A stretch of 64,000 nt of DNA from Ahaetulla prasina. Lineage: Eukaryota; Chordata; Lepidosauria; Squamata; Colubridae. The notes beneath the pieces are model-generated. The model saw only the letters and a program-made list of their open reading frames with translations. It searched no databases and was not told where the DNA came from. The stretch is taken from NCBI RefSeq assembly GCF_028640845.1, contig NC_080546.1:20181020-20245019 (forward strand). The letters run 5' to 3'. The translations under genes and the position numbers were made by a program. Shown one piece after another: positions 23,745 to 34,229 of this stretch (within the stretch, counting starts at the first letter, position 1; every line of letters starts with the position of its first letter).

Positions 23745-24078
23745 AGGGACACAGTGGCTCAGTGGCTAAGACGCTGAGCTTGTCGATGGAAAGGTCAGCA
23801 GTACAGCGGTTCGAATCCCTCCCATTACTTGTCCTAGCTTCTGCCAACCCAGCAGTTCGAAAGGACGTAAAAAATGCAAGTAGAAAAATAGGGACCACCT
23901 TTGGTGGGAAGGTAATAGCATTCCGTGTGCCTTTGCCATTTAGTCATGCTGGCTACATGACTATGGAGACATCTTCGGACAGCGCTGGCTCTTCGGCTTT
24001 GAAACGGAGATGAGCACCGAGCCCTAGAGTCAGGAACGCCTAGCACACATACAGTATGTGAAAGGAGAACCTGTACCT
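23745..24078 (+). mobile_element. tRNA-derived SINE with 12-bp TSD
   Basis: The tRNA-like head (CAGTGGCTCAGTGGCTAAGA) has a B box (GGTTCGAATCC, about 23808-23818). The body (GGACAGCGCTGGCTCTTCGG) is shared with the antisense copies at 39258-39605 and 63873-64000. Flanking direct repeats TATCAAATTCCT (23733-23744) and TATTAAATTCCT (24079-24090) match at 11 of 12 bases, supporting retroposition. Confidence 0.85.
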
Positions 24079-24206
24079 TATTAAATTCCTGAAAAGAGGA
24101 ATTTGGATTGCTTGACGAGAGGACTGCAAAAACTGTTTATCAAAAGGATAGATGGGTGGTCTGTAAAGTAGCTTTGATTCATTCTCCAAAATATATTATG
24201 AAGGGT

Positions 24207-24400
24207 AACTGAATAATGAGAGTCGGAGGGGACCTTGAAAGTCTTCTAGTCCAACCCACTAGTCAACAGAAGATCCTATACCATTTCAAAATCTAATCTC
24301 TTCTTAAAAACCATCCGTGATGGAGCACTCACAACTTCTGAAGTCAACCTGTTCGACTGATTAATTGTTCTCACTATCAGGAATTGTCTTCCTAGTAATT
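24207..24400 (-). mobile_element. CR1 LINE 3' fragment, antisense
   Basis: A diverged CR1 3' UTR and C-terminal remnant (GAGTCGGAGGGGACCTTG at the left, TTAATTGTTCTCACTATCAG at the right). No pentamer tail remains. Confidence 0.75.
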
Positions 24401-24879
24401 AATTAAATAAATAATTGAGCTTTACACAGAAAAGAATCTGGCTTATTATACATCTAATTGTAAAGCAATTGCAATAACTGTGGCAATTGCAACAAATTTG
24501 GTGATCTTTCCAAAAAAAAATATCCAGTCACCTGTCAGCCTTGTAGAGTTTGAATCCAAAGTGCCAGGTAGACTATCTTTGTGTTTCTTTCTCTTTGCTT
24601 GTATTTAATGTCCTTCGAGCATTAAAGTCAACTAACAGTATGAATAAGAATGGCAAAGAAATGCAAGTTATTGATTTAAATCAATAAAAGGGTTTTAAAT
24701 TTTCTGACTGCCTATGACACCTTGTTGAATAAATATTCAAATGTAAGTTAACAGAGAGACAAGCTACCTAAAGGAAATTGTAAGTATAAGAGATACATTC
24801 AAATGATGTCAATATTTTCACAGTTATACAGTAAAGCAATTATCTATAGTTTAATCATTTTCATGACGATCCTTTCTGG

Positions 24880-25093
24880 GGTGACGCAATGGTTAGCCTG
24901 CAAGTATTGCAGGCTAACTCTGCTCATTGCCAGGAATTCAATCTGACAGGCTCAGCCTTCCACCCTTCCGAGGTCAGTAAAATGAAGACCCAGATAGGTG
25001 GGGGCAATATACTGACATTTTAAACCGCTTAGAGAGAGCTGTAAAGCACTGTGAAGTGGTATATAAATCTAAGGGCTATTGCTTTTGCTATTT
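24880..25093 (+). mobile_element. tRNA-derived SINE with an L2-like 3' hairpin
   Basis: The head GACGCAATGGTTAGCC is followed by the body GAGGTCAGTAAAATGAAGAC and the 3' end TTTTAAACCGCTTAGAGA ... GTGGTATATAAATCTAAG. The same family occurs at 38118-38355 and 51448-51690. The AACCGC...GCGGTATA end resembles the L2 LINE terminus here. Confidence 0.8.
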
Positions 25094-25126
25094 TTCACTC
25101 TCCAAGGGAATGATTGGTAAAATAGT

Positions 25127-25553
25127 CCTACCTTTTCAGACCTATCAAATATGAAGGCTGTGTATCACTTTGGAGAATAATTCAACTTTACTGAAGCCTG
25201 AATAAAGCCTCATTTTTGAAATGGGGAAAAAAAAAGAAAAGCCTTTGAAAGTTTTCTTTCATTGGACATCTGCTTATTTTGAAACAAAGTTCATTGCCAA
25301 AAATGGTCAGCTCTGCCTTTATTTTTCCCAGTGCATAAAAGCTGTACAGGCCCAAATGAAGAAGAATCGTTTTAGGGTCATTTGTTATCTTGAATTCTGT
25401 CTGGGATGATATTCCCAAACCAGAGCTGGTGCATGATCTGGAGTTGGCCTGGAATCTCAAATCCTTGTGGGCCAATTGTATCCTTGCCTAGATTGGGGGA
25501 AGGAAGAAATGCTCATGGTTATTCATGATTTAATCATCCCTCAGATGATGATG
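25127..25553 (+). mobile_element. Unrecognised GAT-tailed retroposon with 12-17-bp TSD
   Basis: A 427-bp segment ending in GATGATGATG and flanked by the direct repeat ATGATTGGTAAAATAGT at 25110-25126 and 25554-25570 (17 identical bases, although the first few could belong to the tail). A second copy begins at 28523 and ends at 29490. I see no B box and no reading frame of known type, so it is not a standard tRNA SINE. The tail resembles that of BovB-dependent elements. It may be an unnamed non-autonomous family or an old LINE 3' end. Confidence 0.6.
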
Positions 25554-25673
25554 ATGATTGGTAAAATAGTTTGACATTAATTAACAGTTTTTCATTCATA
25601 TTTTCCACCCAATTCATATATTCTCTGAAAGCAAATAAAATAAAATATAAAATAATAAAATAGCAATGCAAAG

Positions 25674-25762
25674 CAATACAAAACAATACAATGCAATGCA
25701 ATGCAATGCAATGCAATGCAATGCAATACCATACAATACAATACAATACAATACAATACATG
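25674..25762. repeat. AATGC/AATAC pentanucleotide microsatellite
   Basis: Runs of AATGC (about 25692-25727) are followed by AATAC (about 25735-25760). Cysteine/isoleucine-rich frames are artefacts. Confidence 0.9.
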
Positions 25763-26700
25763 TTCCATTTGTCCCATGGTTTTATTACCATTGTTTTTTT
25801 TCCCATTGTTATCCTTTCAGTGAGTAACTTATTTCTTTATCTCAAGAACATCCCAGTGTTATATCACAAGAGCCTTTCTTGGCAAGATAGCAGAGACAAC
25901 AGACAAAAAGGCATTGGGTATCCAGAAGGTTACAACAATCAATACAAATTATATGGGGGAGTTTAAGGATTTTATTTTTCTTGAATTCAATGAACCCATT
26001 GTGCTTGTTCAGTGGTATTACTTCCAACGCATGGTGTTAAAATTACAAAACAGACAAAAATAGAACTTTGAATAAGAGAGATGCTTGGTATTGAATGACG
26101 ACAGCCAAAATCTGAGTGATCACCCAGCTGACAATTTATAAACTTTCACTTGATTTATATTGTGAATTTAAGGTGATTAAAACAAAATGCAAAACCCAAT
26201 CATAATAGTAGCAGTACTAAATTAATATTAAAATAGATATAATGGAGTCAAATTATTATTGAAGGGGAAATAAAGATAATAATTCTTCCTGCCTATAAAT
26301 TCTTTGCAGGGGACACAAATCTCTATTCGGGGGGAATAGATAATGTTATCATTTCAAGAATGGAACATTCCAGTGAATTCTGAATTGTGCCAGGCATTCG
26401 GTGGACCATTCCATTTTGTGGGCAATTCAGTTGTTTTCAGAATTAAGGCAGCCTAAATTATCTGGAGCACCCTATACAAGACATTTGGAACTACTTCTAG
26501 CTTAAAAGTTTTATTTATGGAGGGTGCCAAACAGCATCCTAGAAAAGCATGGTGCTAAGGAAATTTGATATGCTGCAGGAGGGGAATGGAACATTCAGTT
26601 TATGAATTTGTGGATTGCTTGAAAACCTTGTAAGCAAGTCTTTCTATATTAATGGAATTAAACTGCTTTGTGCAATGGGTTGGACATGCATGCAATCTCG
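25763..26700. other. Unassigned AT-rich stretch
   Basis: No gene or dispersed repeat recognised. Confidence 0.5.
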
Positions 26701-26702
26701 AG

Positions 26703-27050
26703 TTTTATTTATTTTATTATTTATTTATTTATTTTGTCAAATATGTACAAGATAACAGGTATAAGTATAAACATGGACATAGGAAATGAGTACAAATAAA
26801 TGGGGACAGTAGGACAGGGACGGTAGGCACGCTGGTGCACTTATGCATGCCCCGTTTACGGACCTTTTAGGAACAGGGTGAGGTCTACGGTAGACAGTTT
26901 AAGGTTGAAGCTGTGGGGATTTGAGGATGTAACAACGGAGTCAGATAGAACATTCCAAGCATTGACCACTCTGTTGCTGAAGTCATATTTTCTGCAATCA
27001 AGTTTGGAGCGGTTTACCTTGAGTTTATATTTATTGTTTGCCTGTCAGTA
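26703..27050 (-). mobile_element. LINE 3' end, same family as 18804-19380
   Basis: A TTTA-rich tail on the left, then TTTTGTCAAATATGTACAAG and an antisense 3' UTR with GACGGTAGGCACGCTGGTGC. The C-terminal remnant CTGCAATCAAGTTTGGAGCG is shared with 19125-19145. 5'-truncated near 27045. Confidence 0.75.
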
Positions 27051-28520
27051 AATTCATAAATAAATAAATGAGTTCAGATGGGAAAATAAATATTTCACAT
27101 AAGCTGATCCTAAATACATTTATTGCTGCTTGGTAATATGTTCAATCAATGGCAAAATGAACTTGGCATAAAAATATTTATCCACATAGAAGAGCTTGTT
27201 AACATCCTAAAGAAACAATTTCTGTCAAAATGGGTCATTGTTTTGACTGTCCATGAGATAAGAACTCTTTTTTTTATTGTCCATCTATCAACTCAAGAAA
27301 TCATGTGAGATGGCGGAGTGAAAAGACAGAGAGGACGGGTTAAACTGAAAAGTTCTCATCGGACATGAAATACAAAAAATAAAATGGAAGCCAAGCAGCC
27401 GAGAGTTCTCATGGAAAAATGGAGACGTTATTAAGATTTTGAGTGACAAAGATATTAGAGGAACAAAGCAAAGATTAAGCTGCATGAGCTGGCTATCACA
27501 GAAGATTATCTGTCTCCCCGTTCAATATTTTTCTACTTTCCTTGTCAATATTTGAAAATGATAGCAGATTGCCCTCGGTGCCATTCTTTTTGCAAACAAA
27601 AAAATTAAGGTTGTTAATGCCATTTTTCATCAGTTGGGAAAATAAACCTGCACGTGAATCTGGTTAATATATGTGAGAACAACTTTGGTATAGTATTAGG
27701 CACTTTTGTTTTGCTCTGCACTTGCCAAACCAATCAATTCTACATGACACAATTTAATTAAATGAGTTGTTGGCCAGGACTGCAGTAAATATGTTTTCAA
27801 CAAGACTGCCACTGATAACTAATGCAGTGCAGTTTTGTAGTAGCCTGGGTCTCTTGGGAGGACTTTACCTTTATTACCTCTCTATTGCTCAGTGCAGAGT
27901 ACAGATGCCTAGCAAATAATGAACTATTCTCCTGTTTGCTATTAGGTTCACTTAATATCGTGTAAAAATTGCTGCTGATTTCAGCACAATTCCCGAAAAA
28001 GGGGGAAATTGTACCACAAAGAGCAGTAGAAGCAGCTGATAATCCTTGATTATTCTCATTAGGTCAAGAGTTATAACAAGTGATAGATGAAACAGCTTAT
28101 TTATTGTATGGGGAAATGTATACCAAAGATAAAAGTAAGAGAGTAAAACATTTCCCAGCGATGTCAACAAAGGTGAGGAGGAATACAGAAGGTCATGTCT
28201 TAGGAGGAGAGTTTCAAGGAGCTGGAAAAGTAGATATGATTAAAAGGCAATATCATTGCAAGAAGGGAATATTAGAAGGGAGGGCCGTTATACAGAGATG
28301 GGAAAATATTTGGGTTTTACACAAGAGAGATTATTTGGTCTCTCTTCCCAGCTCCGGCAGACTCGCACAATTTTTACTGTGAAATGGAGTGAGGCATAAG
28401 AAAGGAAGATACTGCAACCTTTCTTCCTAATTACACATAGGATGTTATTTGCCTGTCACTCCACTAGTCAAATTGGTTTGGCAGGTTTGAGAAGGAACAG
28501 ATGCAATACTCACTTCATAT
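27051..28520. other. Unassigned stretch
   Basis: The motif GAGATGGCGGAGTGAAAAGA at 27307-27326 resembles L1 5' UTR starts, but nothing downstream supports it. No gene recognised. Confidence 0.4.
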
Positions 28521-28830
28521 GATTTTCAGACCTATCAAATATGAAGGCTATGCGTCACTTTGGAGGAATAATTCATTTTACTGAAAGCCTGAATAAAGCC
28601 CCCTTTTTGAAAAGCGGTGGGGAGGAACATCCATGTTGTTTCCTTTCATTGGGTATCTCCTTATTTTGAAACAAGGTTCATTGTCAAAAATGGTCAGCTC
28701 TGCCTTGACTTTTCCCAGTGCCTAAAAGCTGCACAGGGCCAAATGAGGAAGAATTGTTTTAGAGTGATTTGTTATCTTTATCTCTGTCTGGAATGATATT
28801 CTCCAGCCAGAGCTTGTGCAGGATCTAGAG

Positions 28831-28935
28831 CAGGGGTGTCCAACCTTAGCAACTTTAAGACTTGTGGACTTCAACTCCTAGAATTGCTCGGCCAGTGAAG
28901 CGGAGACTTAAAGTTGCCAAGGTTGGATACCCCTG
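28831..28935. mobile_element. 105-bp hAT MITE, 8-bp TSD ATCTAGAG
   Basis: It starts CAGGGGTGTCCAACCTT and ends AAGGTTGGATACCCCTG. A perfect duplication, ATCTAGAG, lies at 28823-28830 and 28936-28943. The unoccupied paralogue ATCTGGAG is present at about 25435-25442. The interior (CTTTAAGACTTGTGGACTTC) is shared with 42974 and 55379. Confidence 0.93.
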
Positions 28936-28964
28936 ATCTAGAGTTCTCCTGGAATCTCAAATCC

Positions 28965-29391
28965 ATAGAATAGAATAGAATAGAACAGAACAGAACAGAA
29001 CAGAACAGAACAGAACAGAATAGAATAGAATAGAATAGAATAACAGAGTTGGACGGGACCTTGGAGGTCTTCCAGTCCAACAACCTGCTTAGGCAGGAAA
29101 CTCTACACCACTTCAGACAAATGGTTATCTAACATCTTCTTAAACACTTCCATGTTGGAGCATTCACAACTTCTGGAGGCAAGTTGTTCCACTGATTAAT
29201 TGTTCTAACTGTCAGGAAATTTCTCCTTAGTTCTAGGTTGCTTCTCTCATTGATTAGTTTCCACCCATTGCTTCTTGTCTTGCCCTCAGGTTCTTTGGAG
29301 AATAGCTTGACTCCCTCTTCATTGTGGCAGCCCCTGAAATATTGGAACACTGCTATCATGTCTCCCCTACTCCTTCTTTTCATTAAAGTAG
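28965..29391 (-). mobile_element. CR1 LINE 3' end, antisense, with AGAAT/AGAAC tail
   Basis: The pentamer tail is at 28966-29042, then the antisense CR1 3' UTR and C-terminal remnant (minus-strand frame to about 29129). It is inserted into the retroposon copy between AATCTCAAATCC and CTTGTGAGCC; the uninterrupted version is at about 25455-25475. No long target duplication is seen, as is usual for CR1. Confidence 0.9.
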
Positions 29392-29473
29392 ACCTTGTGA
29401 GCCAATTGTATCCATTCCTAGATTGGAGGAAAGGAGAAATGATCATGGTTATTCATGACTTAATCATCTCCCA

Positions 29474-29832
29474 GATGATGATGATGATGAGGTTGATATC
29501 CATTCAGTTGAGTCCAACTCTTGGCCATTCAAGAGTCCAACTCTTGGCCAGGTCTCTCCATATCTTCCAATCTTGCACTGTTTCTTTGAGTTTTTCTATG
29601 CTCTGGCTGATGTCAGCTTTGATGGTGTCCAGCCATCGTGTTCTTTGACAGCTTGGTTTCTTTTTACCACTAACTCTTCCAAAAATAATTGCTTTCTTCA
29701 GTGAATTCCCTTGCATGACATGGCCAAAATAAATGAGACACAGTTTCATGATCTAACCTTCTAGTGACATGCCTGGGTGTTATGCACTTCAGTACTTGCT
29801 TGTTAGTCATCTTTGTTGTCCAAGGAATCTTC
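29474..29832 (-). pseudogene. BovB/RTE-like LINE 3' end, antisense, GAT tail
   Basis: The minus strand encodes LCLIYFGHVMQGNSLKKAII, FGRVSGKKKP, RTRWLDTIKADISQSIEKL and DWKIWRDLA, the conserved C-terminus of BovB-type RTEs. The tail on the plus strand is ATGATGATG at 29474-29490. Same subfamily as 21385-21781. Only the C-terminus remains. Confidence 0.82.
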
Positions 29833-30282
29833 CAATTAAATTACTGCAGTGTGCTGCACATGAGGCTGTCTTTGAAGAGCATTTCAGAAACTGACCTAGA
29901 CTAGAATTCAGCAGCACAGGTAATAAGAGGAGCACGTCAGTATGGCCATCCAACACCACTTTTGGACGAGTTGCACTGGCTTTCAGTAGACTTCTGGCTG
30001 CAATTCAAAATGCTAGCTGTCATGTTTCAAACCTAGATGGCATGGGACCAGGTTATCTACCTATCCATAATGGTTTCTGGCCATTTGTGTTAGATCTGGA
30101 ATGTTGGGTAGGCTGGTATGAGTATCAGTAAGGCAGTGCCTTCTAGGGGGGCCTCAGAAGCATGTATTCTCTTTCACAGAATTTCTCTTGTGGAATTTTG
30201 TACCGCATTATGTATTTTTTTTCTTCACCACCCAGACTTCCTTCTGATAGATAGGTGGTTGTATAAGTTTATTTAAATAATA
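29826..30282 (+). mobile_element. Ancient L2 LINE 3' end
   Basis: Decayed translation gives LLDELHWLSVDFWLQFKML and MGPGYL-like pieces, the L2 C-terminus (compare LHWLPVAFRVRFKVL at 33100). It ends TTGTATAAGTTTATTTAAATAATAATG. Much more diverged than the other L2 copies. Confidence 0.6.
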
Positions 30283-30316
30283 ATGATGGTGGTGGTGGTG
30301 GTGGTGATGGTGATGG

Positions 30317-30356
<40 letters not shown>

Positions 30357-30357
30357 A
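30283..30357. repeat. GGT/GAT trinucleotide microsatellite, left of the R4-like element
   Basis: GGT and GAT triplets run continuously to the start of the next element. Confidence 0.95.
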
Positions 30358-30873
30358 ATTTGCCTATAGCAAAGAACTGGTGGTATCATAAGCCTGAAAA
30401 GGTGATTGAAAATGAGCATGCAAAACTATTGTGGGATTTCCGAATACAGACTGATAAAGTTTTGAAATACAATACCCCGGATATCACGATTATGGAAAAG
30501 AAAAAAGTGTGGATAGTCAACATTGCTATACCTGGTGACAGCAGAATTGATGAGAAACAACTTGAAAAAGTCACCAGATATCAAGATTTGAGAATCGAAT
30601 TGCAGAGACTCTGGCATAAACCAGTGCAGGTGGTTCCAGTGGTACTCGGCACACTGGGAGCTGTGCCTAAAGACCCAGGCAAGCACTTAAAAGCAATTGG
30701 TGCTGACAAGATCACCATTGGTCAGCTGCAGAAGGCCACCTTACTGGGATCTGCTCATGTAATTTGCCGATACATCACGCAGTCCTAAACGCTTGGGAAG
30801 TGTTCGACTAGTGATCTGTGATACGAAATCCAGCATAATTATCTCGTTTGCTGTGTATACGGTCATTTTGTGT
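30358..30873 (+). mobile_element. R4/Dong-like LINE 3' end inside a trinucleotide microsatellite
   Basis: A 5'-truncated element of about 516 bp holding an open frame and a short 3' UTR. It is bounded on both sides by trinucleotide arrays (GAT at left, AAT then GAT at 30874-30933). The nearest family I recognise is the R2-group LINEs with a C-terminal restriction-like endonuclease, especially R4/Dong, some of which insert into TAA-type repeats. Confidence 0.7.
30360..30788 (+). CDS. C-terminal restriction-like endonuclease remnant of an R4/Dong-like LINE
   Basis: The 142-codon frame is uninterrupted. It contains WWYHKPEKVIENEHAKLLWD, then NTPDITIMEKKKVWIVNIAIPG (about residues 38-60), where the PD and the following acidic position fit the PD-(D/E)XK nuclease pattern, then VTRYQDLRIELQRLW and VPVVLGTLGAVPK. 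The residue before IAIPG is Asn; I recall Asp there in related proteins, so catalysis may be lost. The protein is only the tail of ORF2. The reverse transcriptase is absent, so the frame is not expected to be a gene on its own; the Met at 30360 is fortuitous. Confidence 0.7.
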   Translation: MPIAKNWWYHKPEKVIENEHAKLLWDFRIQTDKVLKYNTPDITIMEKKKVWIVNIAIPGDSRIDEKQLEKVTRYQDLRIELQRLWHKPVQVVPVVLGTLGAVPKDPGKHLKAIGADKITIGQLQKATLLGSAHVICRYITQS

Positions 30874-30889
30874 AATAATAATAATAATA

Positions 30890-30933
<44 letters not shown>
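30874..30933. repeat. AAT/GAT trinucleotide microsatellite
   Basis: AAT units then about 14 GAT units. Poly-Asp, poly-Ile and poly-Ser frames here are artefacts. Confidence 0.95.
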
Positions 30934-31015
30934 AGAAACAAAATTCTGTGCCTTGGTTTGCTGAGGATTAGGAGATAAGGCTTGTGTCACACTATTTCTG
31001 TTTCTCTAAAACTGT

Positions 31016-31330
31016 CAGGCTTAGCCCAGGAATAACATAAAACAATCCAGACAATGTTCACTTCTTTATTTATATACACCATAAAAACCGAATCTTGCCA
31101 GATTAAATATATGCTACCATAACCTAATTGACATACCCTGGGAGATTCTAGGAAGTGGCCATCCTAAATCTTTTCATCTTCCCACAGTCCATCTCTAGAC
31201 AGGGCTATCTTTTCTCATCCCCCTCTTGGTATGTGCCCCTTCTTTCCTGGGCAACTGTTGGGTTACTGCACATCTATCGCATCACCTCTTCCTGTATAGA
31301 CACATTCGGTCAGAACAATTTCTGGGACCA
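31016..31330 (-). mobile_element. Possible LTR, antisense, right end undefined
   Basis: On the minus strand the segment ends AAATAAAGAAGTGAACATTG ... GGGCTAAGCCTGACA, a polyadenylation signal followed by a CA-ending U5. The beginning (TGTCAGG expected) is not found, so it is partial or degraded. No coding sequence. Confidence 0.45.
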
Positions 31331-32479
31331 TTTCATTTTTTTTATTTTTAAAGTGATGGAGACGAAAATGAAATATTTTATTTATGTCTCTGTAACTATC
31401 GTGATCTCTTCTGAATTAAACAACACTTACACAAACCGTTCATATTGGAAAAGGTAAGCGTCTGACATTGGTTGAGTCATGTTGCTTTTGGATTGCTCCA
31501 GAGTGATGGAATACGATCATAAACCTACTAATGATCATGGGGCATTAAAATGTTCTCAAAGTCTTGGAGAAATGAGAGAGAAGTGATGGGGCTGCCAAGT
31601 GTTTAGAATTTTTAAATAAATTAGCTGCATTCCTCTCTAAAAGCACACATGCATGTATGTATGCAAATCTAAGTCATTTAATTGTGGTGATACTTTTCTT
31701 GAAGCATGGTTGCATAATTTGCTGTGGGAATATGCTCCAAACAGACCTGTATTAAAAGGAGAAGGAAAAACACACAATGATAATTTACAGAAGCTGTCAT
31801 TAGCACTAAACATTCTTTTGATGGGTGCAACGATGATTAAGTTATTAATCAAAGATTTGAAGTGCAGATGTGAATCAGCTAATCACATTGATTAATGCTT
31901 TCACTGGAACTAAGGAGTAACATTTTTTTTAAAAAGAGCTGCTTGTCCTCCCAACCTATTAAAAAGGAGACACAGAGGCATATACCAGGATCCATCTGGT
32001 AGTAAAGGAATTTCTTACTCCTCCTCCCTGCAATTTTTTCCCCCCACTGTATGTCTGCTATACCATCTGGGTCTGCCATTCATTTTTAATTGGCTGCAAA
32101 ATACAATATCTGATGAACCGCTTTTCATAAAAATGAAACACAATGTGTGAGTTTGCATGAGTCATACCTGCCTATTATTTTGCTTAAGACATTGGCAGAT
32201 AGGAAGAGGAGAAGAGATTCCATGACACTAGATCAGGAACGCTTAACTCATGGGCCTAAGGCTATATTGGTTGTCGGTCCCTTTTTGGCAGCTATTTGAG
32301 GCGCCTCAGATATATGATGGTTGCAAACTGACAGCACAGCTTCTCACCATTTTGAGAACTTGTGTAGAAATCTGAAACTCACATCATCCTAAAGCAGGCA
32401 TCATTTAGTTAAGAATCAAAGAAAATCTACAACCAACCTCCAAAGCGCTGCTCTACCTTCATGCCTATCCACTTTTATT
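31331..32479. other. Unassigned stretch
   Basis: No gene or dispersed repeat that I recognise. Confidence 0.5.
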
Positions 32480-32725
32480 CATCAAGTGTCATCAAGTCAG
32501 GGTTGATCCTTGGTGACCAGAGTCTGGACTCCAACCTGGACAAGTCCCTGCAGTTTTCCTGACAAGATTCCAGAAGTGGTTTGACATTGTTTTCTTCCTA
32601 GGATCGAGAGAGGCTGACTGACCCAAGGTCACCCACTGGCTTTATACTTAAGGCAGGACTAGAATTCATGGTCTGCCAGTTTCTAGCCTGATGTCTTAAT
32701 AACTGCATCAAACTGGCTTTACTCT
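32480..32725 (-). mobile_element. MIR-like tRNA-derived SINE
   Basis: The minus strand begins with a tRNA-like head (AGCCAGTTTGATGCAGTTAT) and a B-box-like GAATTCTAGTCC. It continues into GTGGGTGACCTTGGGTCAGT, the MIR/CORE-SINE hallmark. Old and diverged. Confidence 0.65.
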
Positions 32726-32761
32726 TGCCAGGCGAAAAGAAAATAATAACCCACTATCTTT

Positions 32762-33647
32762 CATGAGAGGGGGCGAGTCATTGGTCCCAATGGAGAGGGT
32801 GTGCAACTTGGGCGTCCTCCTGGATGGACGGCTGTCTTTCGAAGACCATTTGACGGCCGTCTCCAGGAGAGCTTTTCACCAGGTTCGCCTGGTTCGCCAG
32901 TTGTGCCCCTTTCTAGACCGGGATGCCCTATGCACGGTCACTCATGCTCTCGTGACATCTCGTCTGGATTACTGCAATGCTGTCTACATGGGGCTCCCCT
33001 GGAGGAGCACCCGGAGACTCCAGGTAGTTCAGAATGCGGCTGCGCGGGTGATAGAGGGAGCCCCTCGTGGCTCCCACGTAACACCTCTCCTGCGCAGACT
33101 GCACTGGCTGCCTGTGGCCTTCCGGGTGCGCTTCAAGGTTTTGGTAATGATCTTCAAAGCTCTCCATGGCATAGGGCCGGGCTACTTACGGGACCGTCTG
33201 CTGCCACCGAATGCCTCTCACCGACCCGTGCGCTCTCACAGAGAGGGACTCCTCAGGGTGCCGTCGGCCAGGCAGTGCTGACTGGCGACACCCAGGGGAA
33301 GGGCCTTTTCTGTGGGGGCCCCCACTCTCTGGAACGAGCTCCCCCCAGGTCTTTGCCAACTTCCTGACCTTCGAACCTTCCGCCGCGAGCTTAAGACACA
33401 TCTATTTATTTGCGCAGGACTGGACTAGAATTTTAAATTTTTAAATGTTTAAATTTTAATTTGGTTTTAAATGGGTTTTATTATTTATATCTCTATTTTA
33501 AATATTCGGCCTATGTAATAAGTTTTTTAAATTAATGTTTTACCCTGTATATATATATGTTTTTTTATATGGCTGTAAACCGCCCTGAGTCCCTAGGGAG
33601 ATAGGGCGGTATAAAAGTGTGAATAATAAATAATAAATAAATAAATT
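32762..33647 (+). pseudogene. L2-clade LINE 3' portion
   Basis: The frame 32763-33281 encodes the C-terminal third of L2 ORF2: NLGVLLDGRLSFEDHLTAVS, YCNAVYMGLP, NAAARVIEGAPRGSHVTPLL and LHWLPVAFRVRFKVL. A stop after SARQC then breaks it. The remainder (NELPPG-like) is out of frame to about 33426. An AT-rich 3' UTR, the hairpin AACCGCCC...GGGCGGT (33580-33611) and an AATAAATAA tail follow. 5'-truncated at about 32762. Confidence 0.9.
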
Positions 33648-33841
33648 ATCCTTATCAGCAGAGAAATAATAGCAAATTAGACATGCAAGTCTATCAAAAA
33701 ACAACTCACGCTGACCAAGTGTTCCATTATCAAAGTTATAACTCAACTTTCCACAAGAATAGCTGTGTAAGAATATTATTCAGTTGAGCACAAACACACT
33801 GTAATTTGGAGCATCAGAAAAAGGAAATGGATTGCCTATTC

Positions 33842-34216
33842 CAGTGATAACTAACCTTTTTGCCATCGTGTGCCAAAAGCAGGAGGAGGGGGGGTCATGC
33901 ACACATGTGCCCATACCCATAATTCTATTTGCCCTGCTCCGTCCCACCACGCATGTACGCACAACCCCTCACGCTCCCCATGCTTTTGGCCCCCGATGGG
34001 CCCGGTAGGCCTGTTGTTCACTCTCTCCAGGCTCCAAAGCCTTTCTAGGAGTCTGGGGAGGGCGAAAACAGCCTTTCCCACCCCCCTGGAGGCCTCCAGA
34101 GGCCGTAAATGGCCCATTTCCCAACTTCTGGTGAGACTGGAAGCTGAGCTCGCATGCCCACCGATATGGCTCCATGGGCCACCTGTAGCACACGTGCCAT
34201 AGGTTCGCCATAATGG
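33842..34216. mobile_element. Non-autonomous hAT element with imperfect 8-bp TSD
   Basis: It begins CAGTGATAACTAACCTTTTT and ends ATAGGTTCGCCATAATG, degenerate inverted repeats of CAGTGATGGCGAACCT. GCCTATTC (33834-33841) and GCCTATAC (34217-34224) match at 7 of 8 bases, with one extra G at the junction. The interior is GC-rich. Frames there are not transposase. Confidence 0.75.
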
Positions 34217-34229
34217 GCCTATACCAACA

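Larger units (their letters stand above)
28523..29490 (+). mobile_element. Second copy of the GAT-tailed retroposon, carrying two later insertions
   Basis: It aligns to 25131-25553 from TTTTCAGACCTATCAAAT to the GATGATG tail, but is split by a MITE (28831-28935) and a CR1 (28965-29391). Removing both restores the order seen at 25420-25470. Left and right flanks show no clear target duplication. The tail runs directly into an antisense BovB-like element. Confidence 0.65.

Noticed and set aside
27297..27485. L1 5' UTR start (GAGATGGCGGAGTG)
   Set aside because: Only a short resemblance, with no ORF1 remnant downstream.
28080..28382. 100-codon plus-strand frame at 28080
   Set aside because: No recognisable motif, average composition, within AT-rich DNA; no splice or homology support.
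30741..30990. Poly-Asp, poly-Ser and poly-Ile frames
   Set aside because: GAT microsatellite artefacts.
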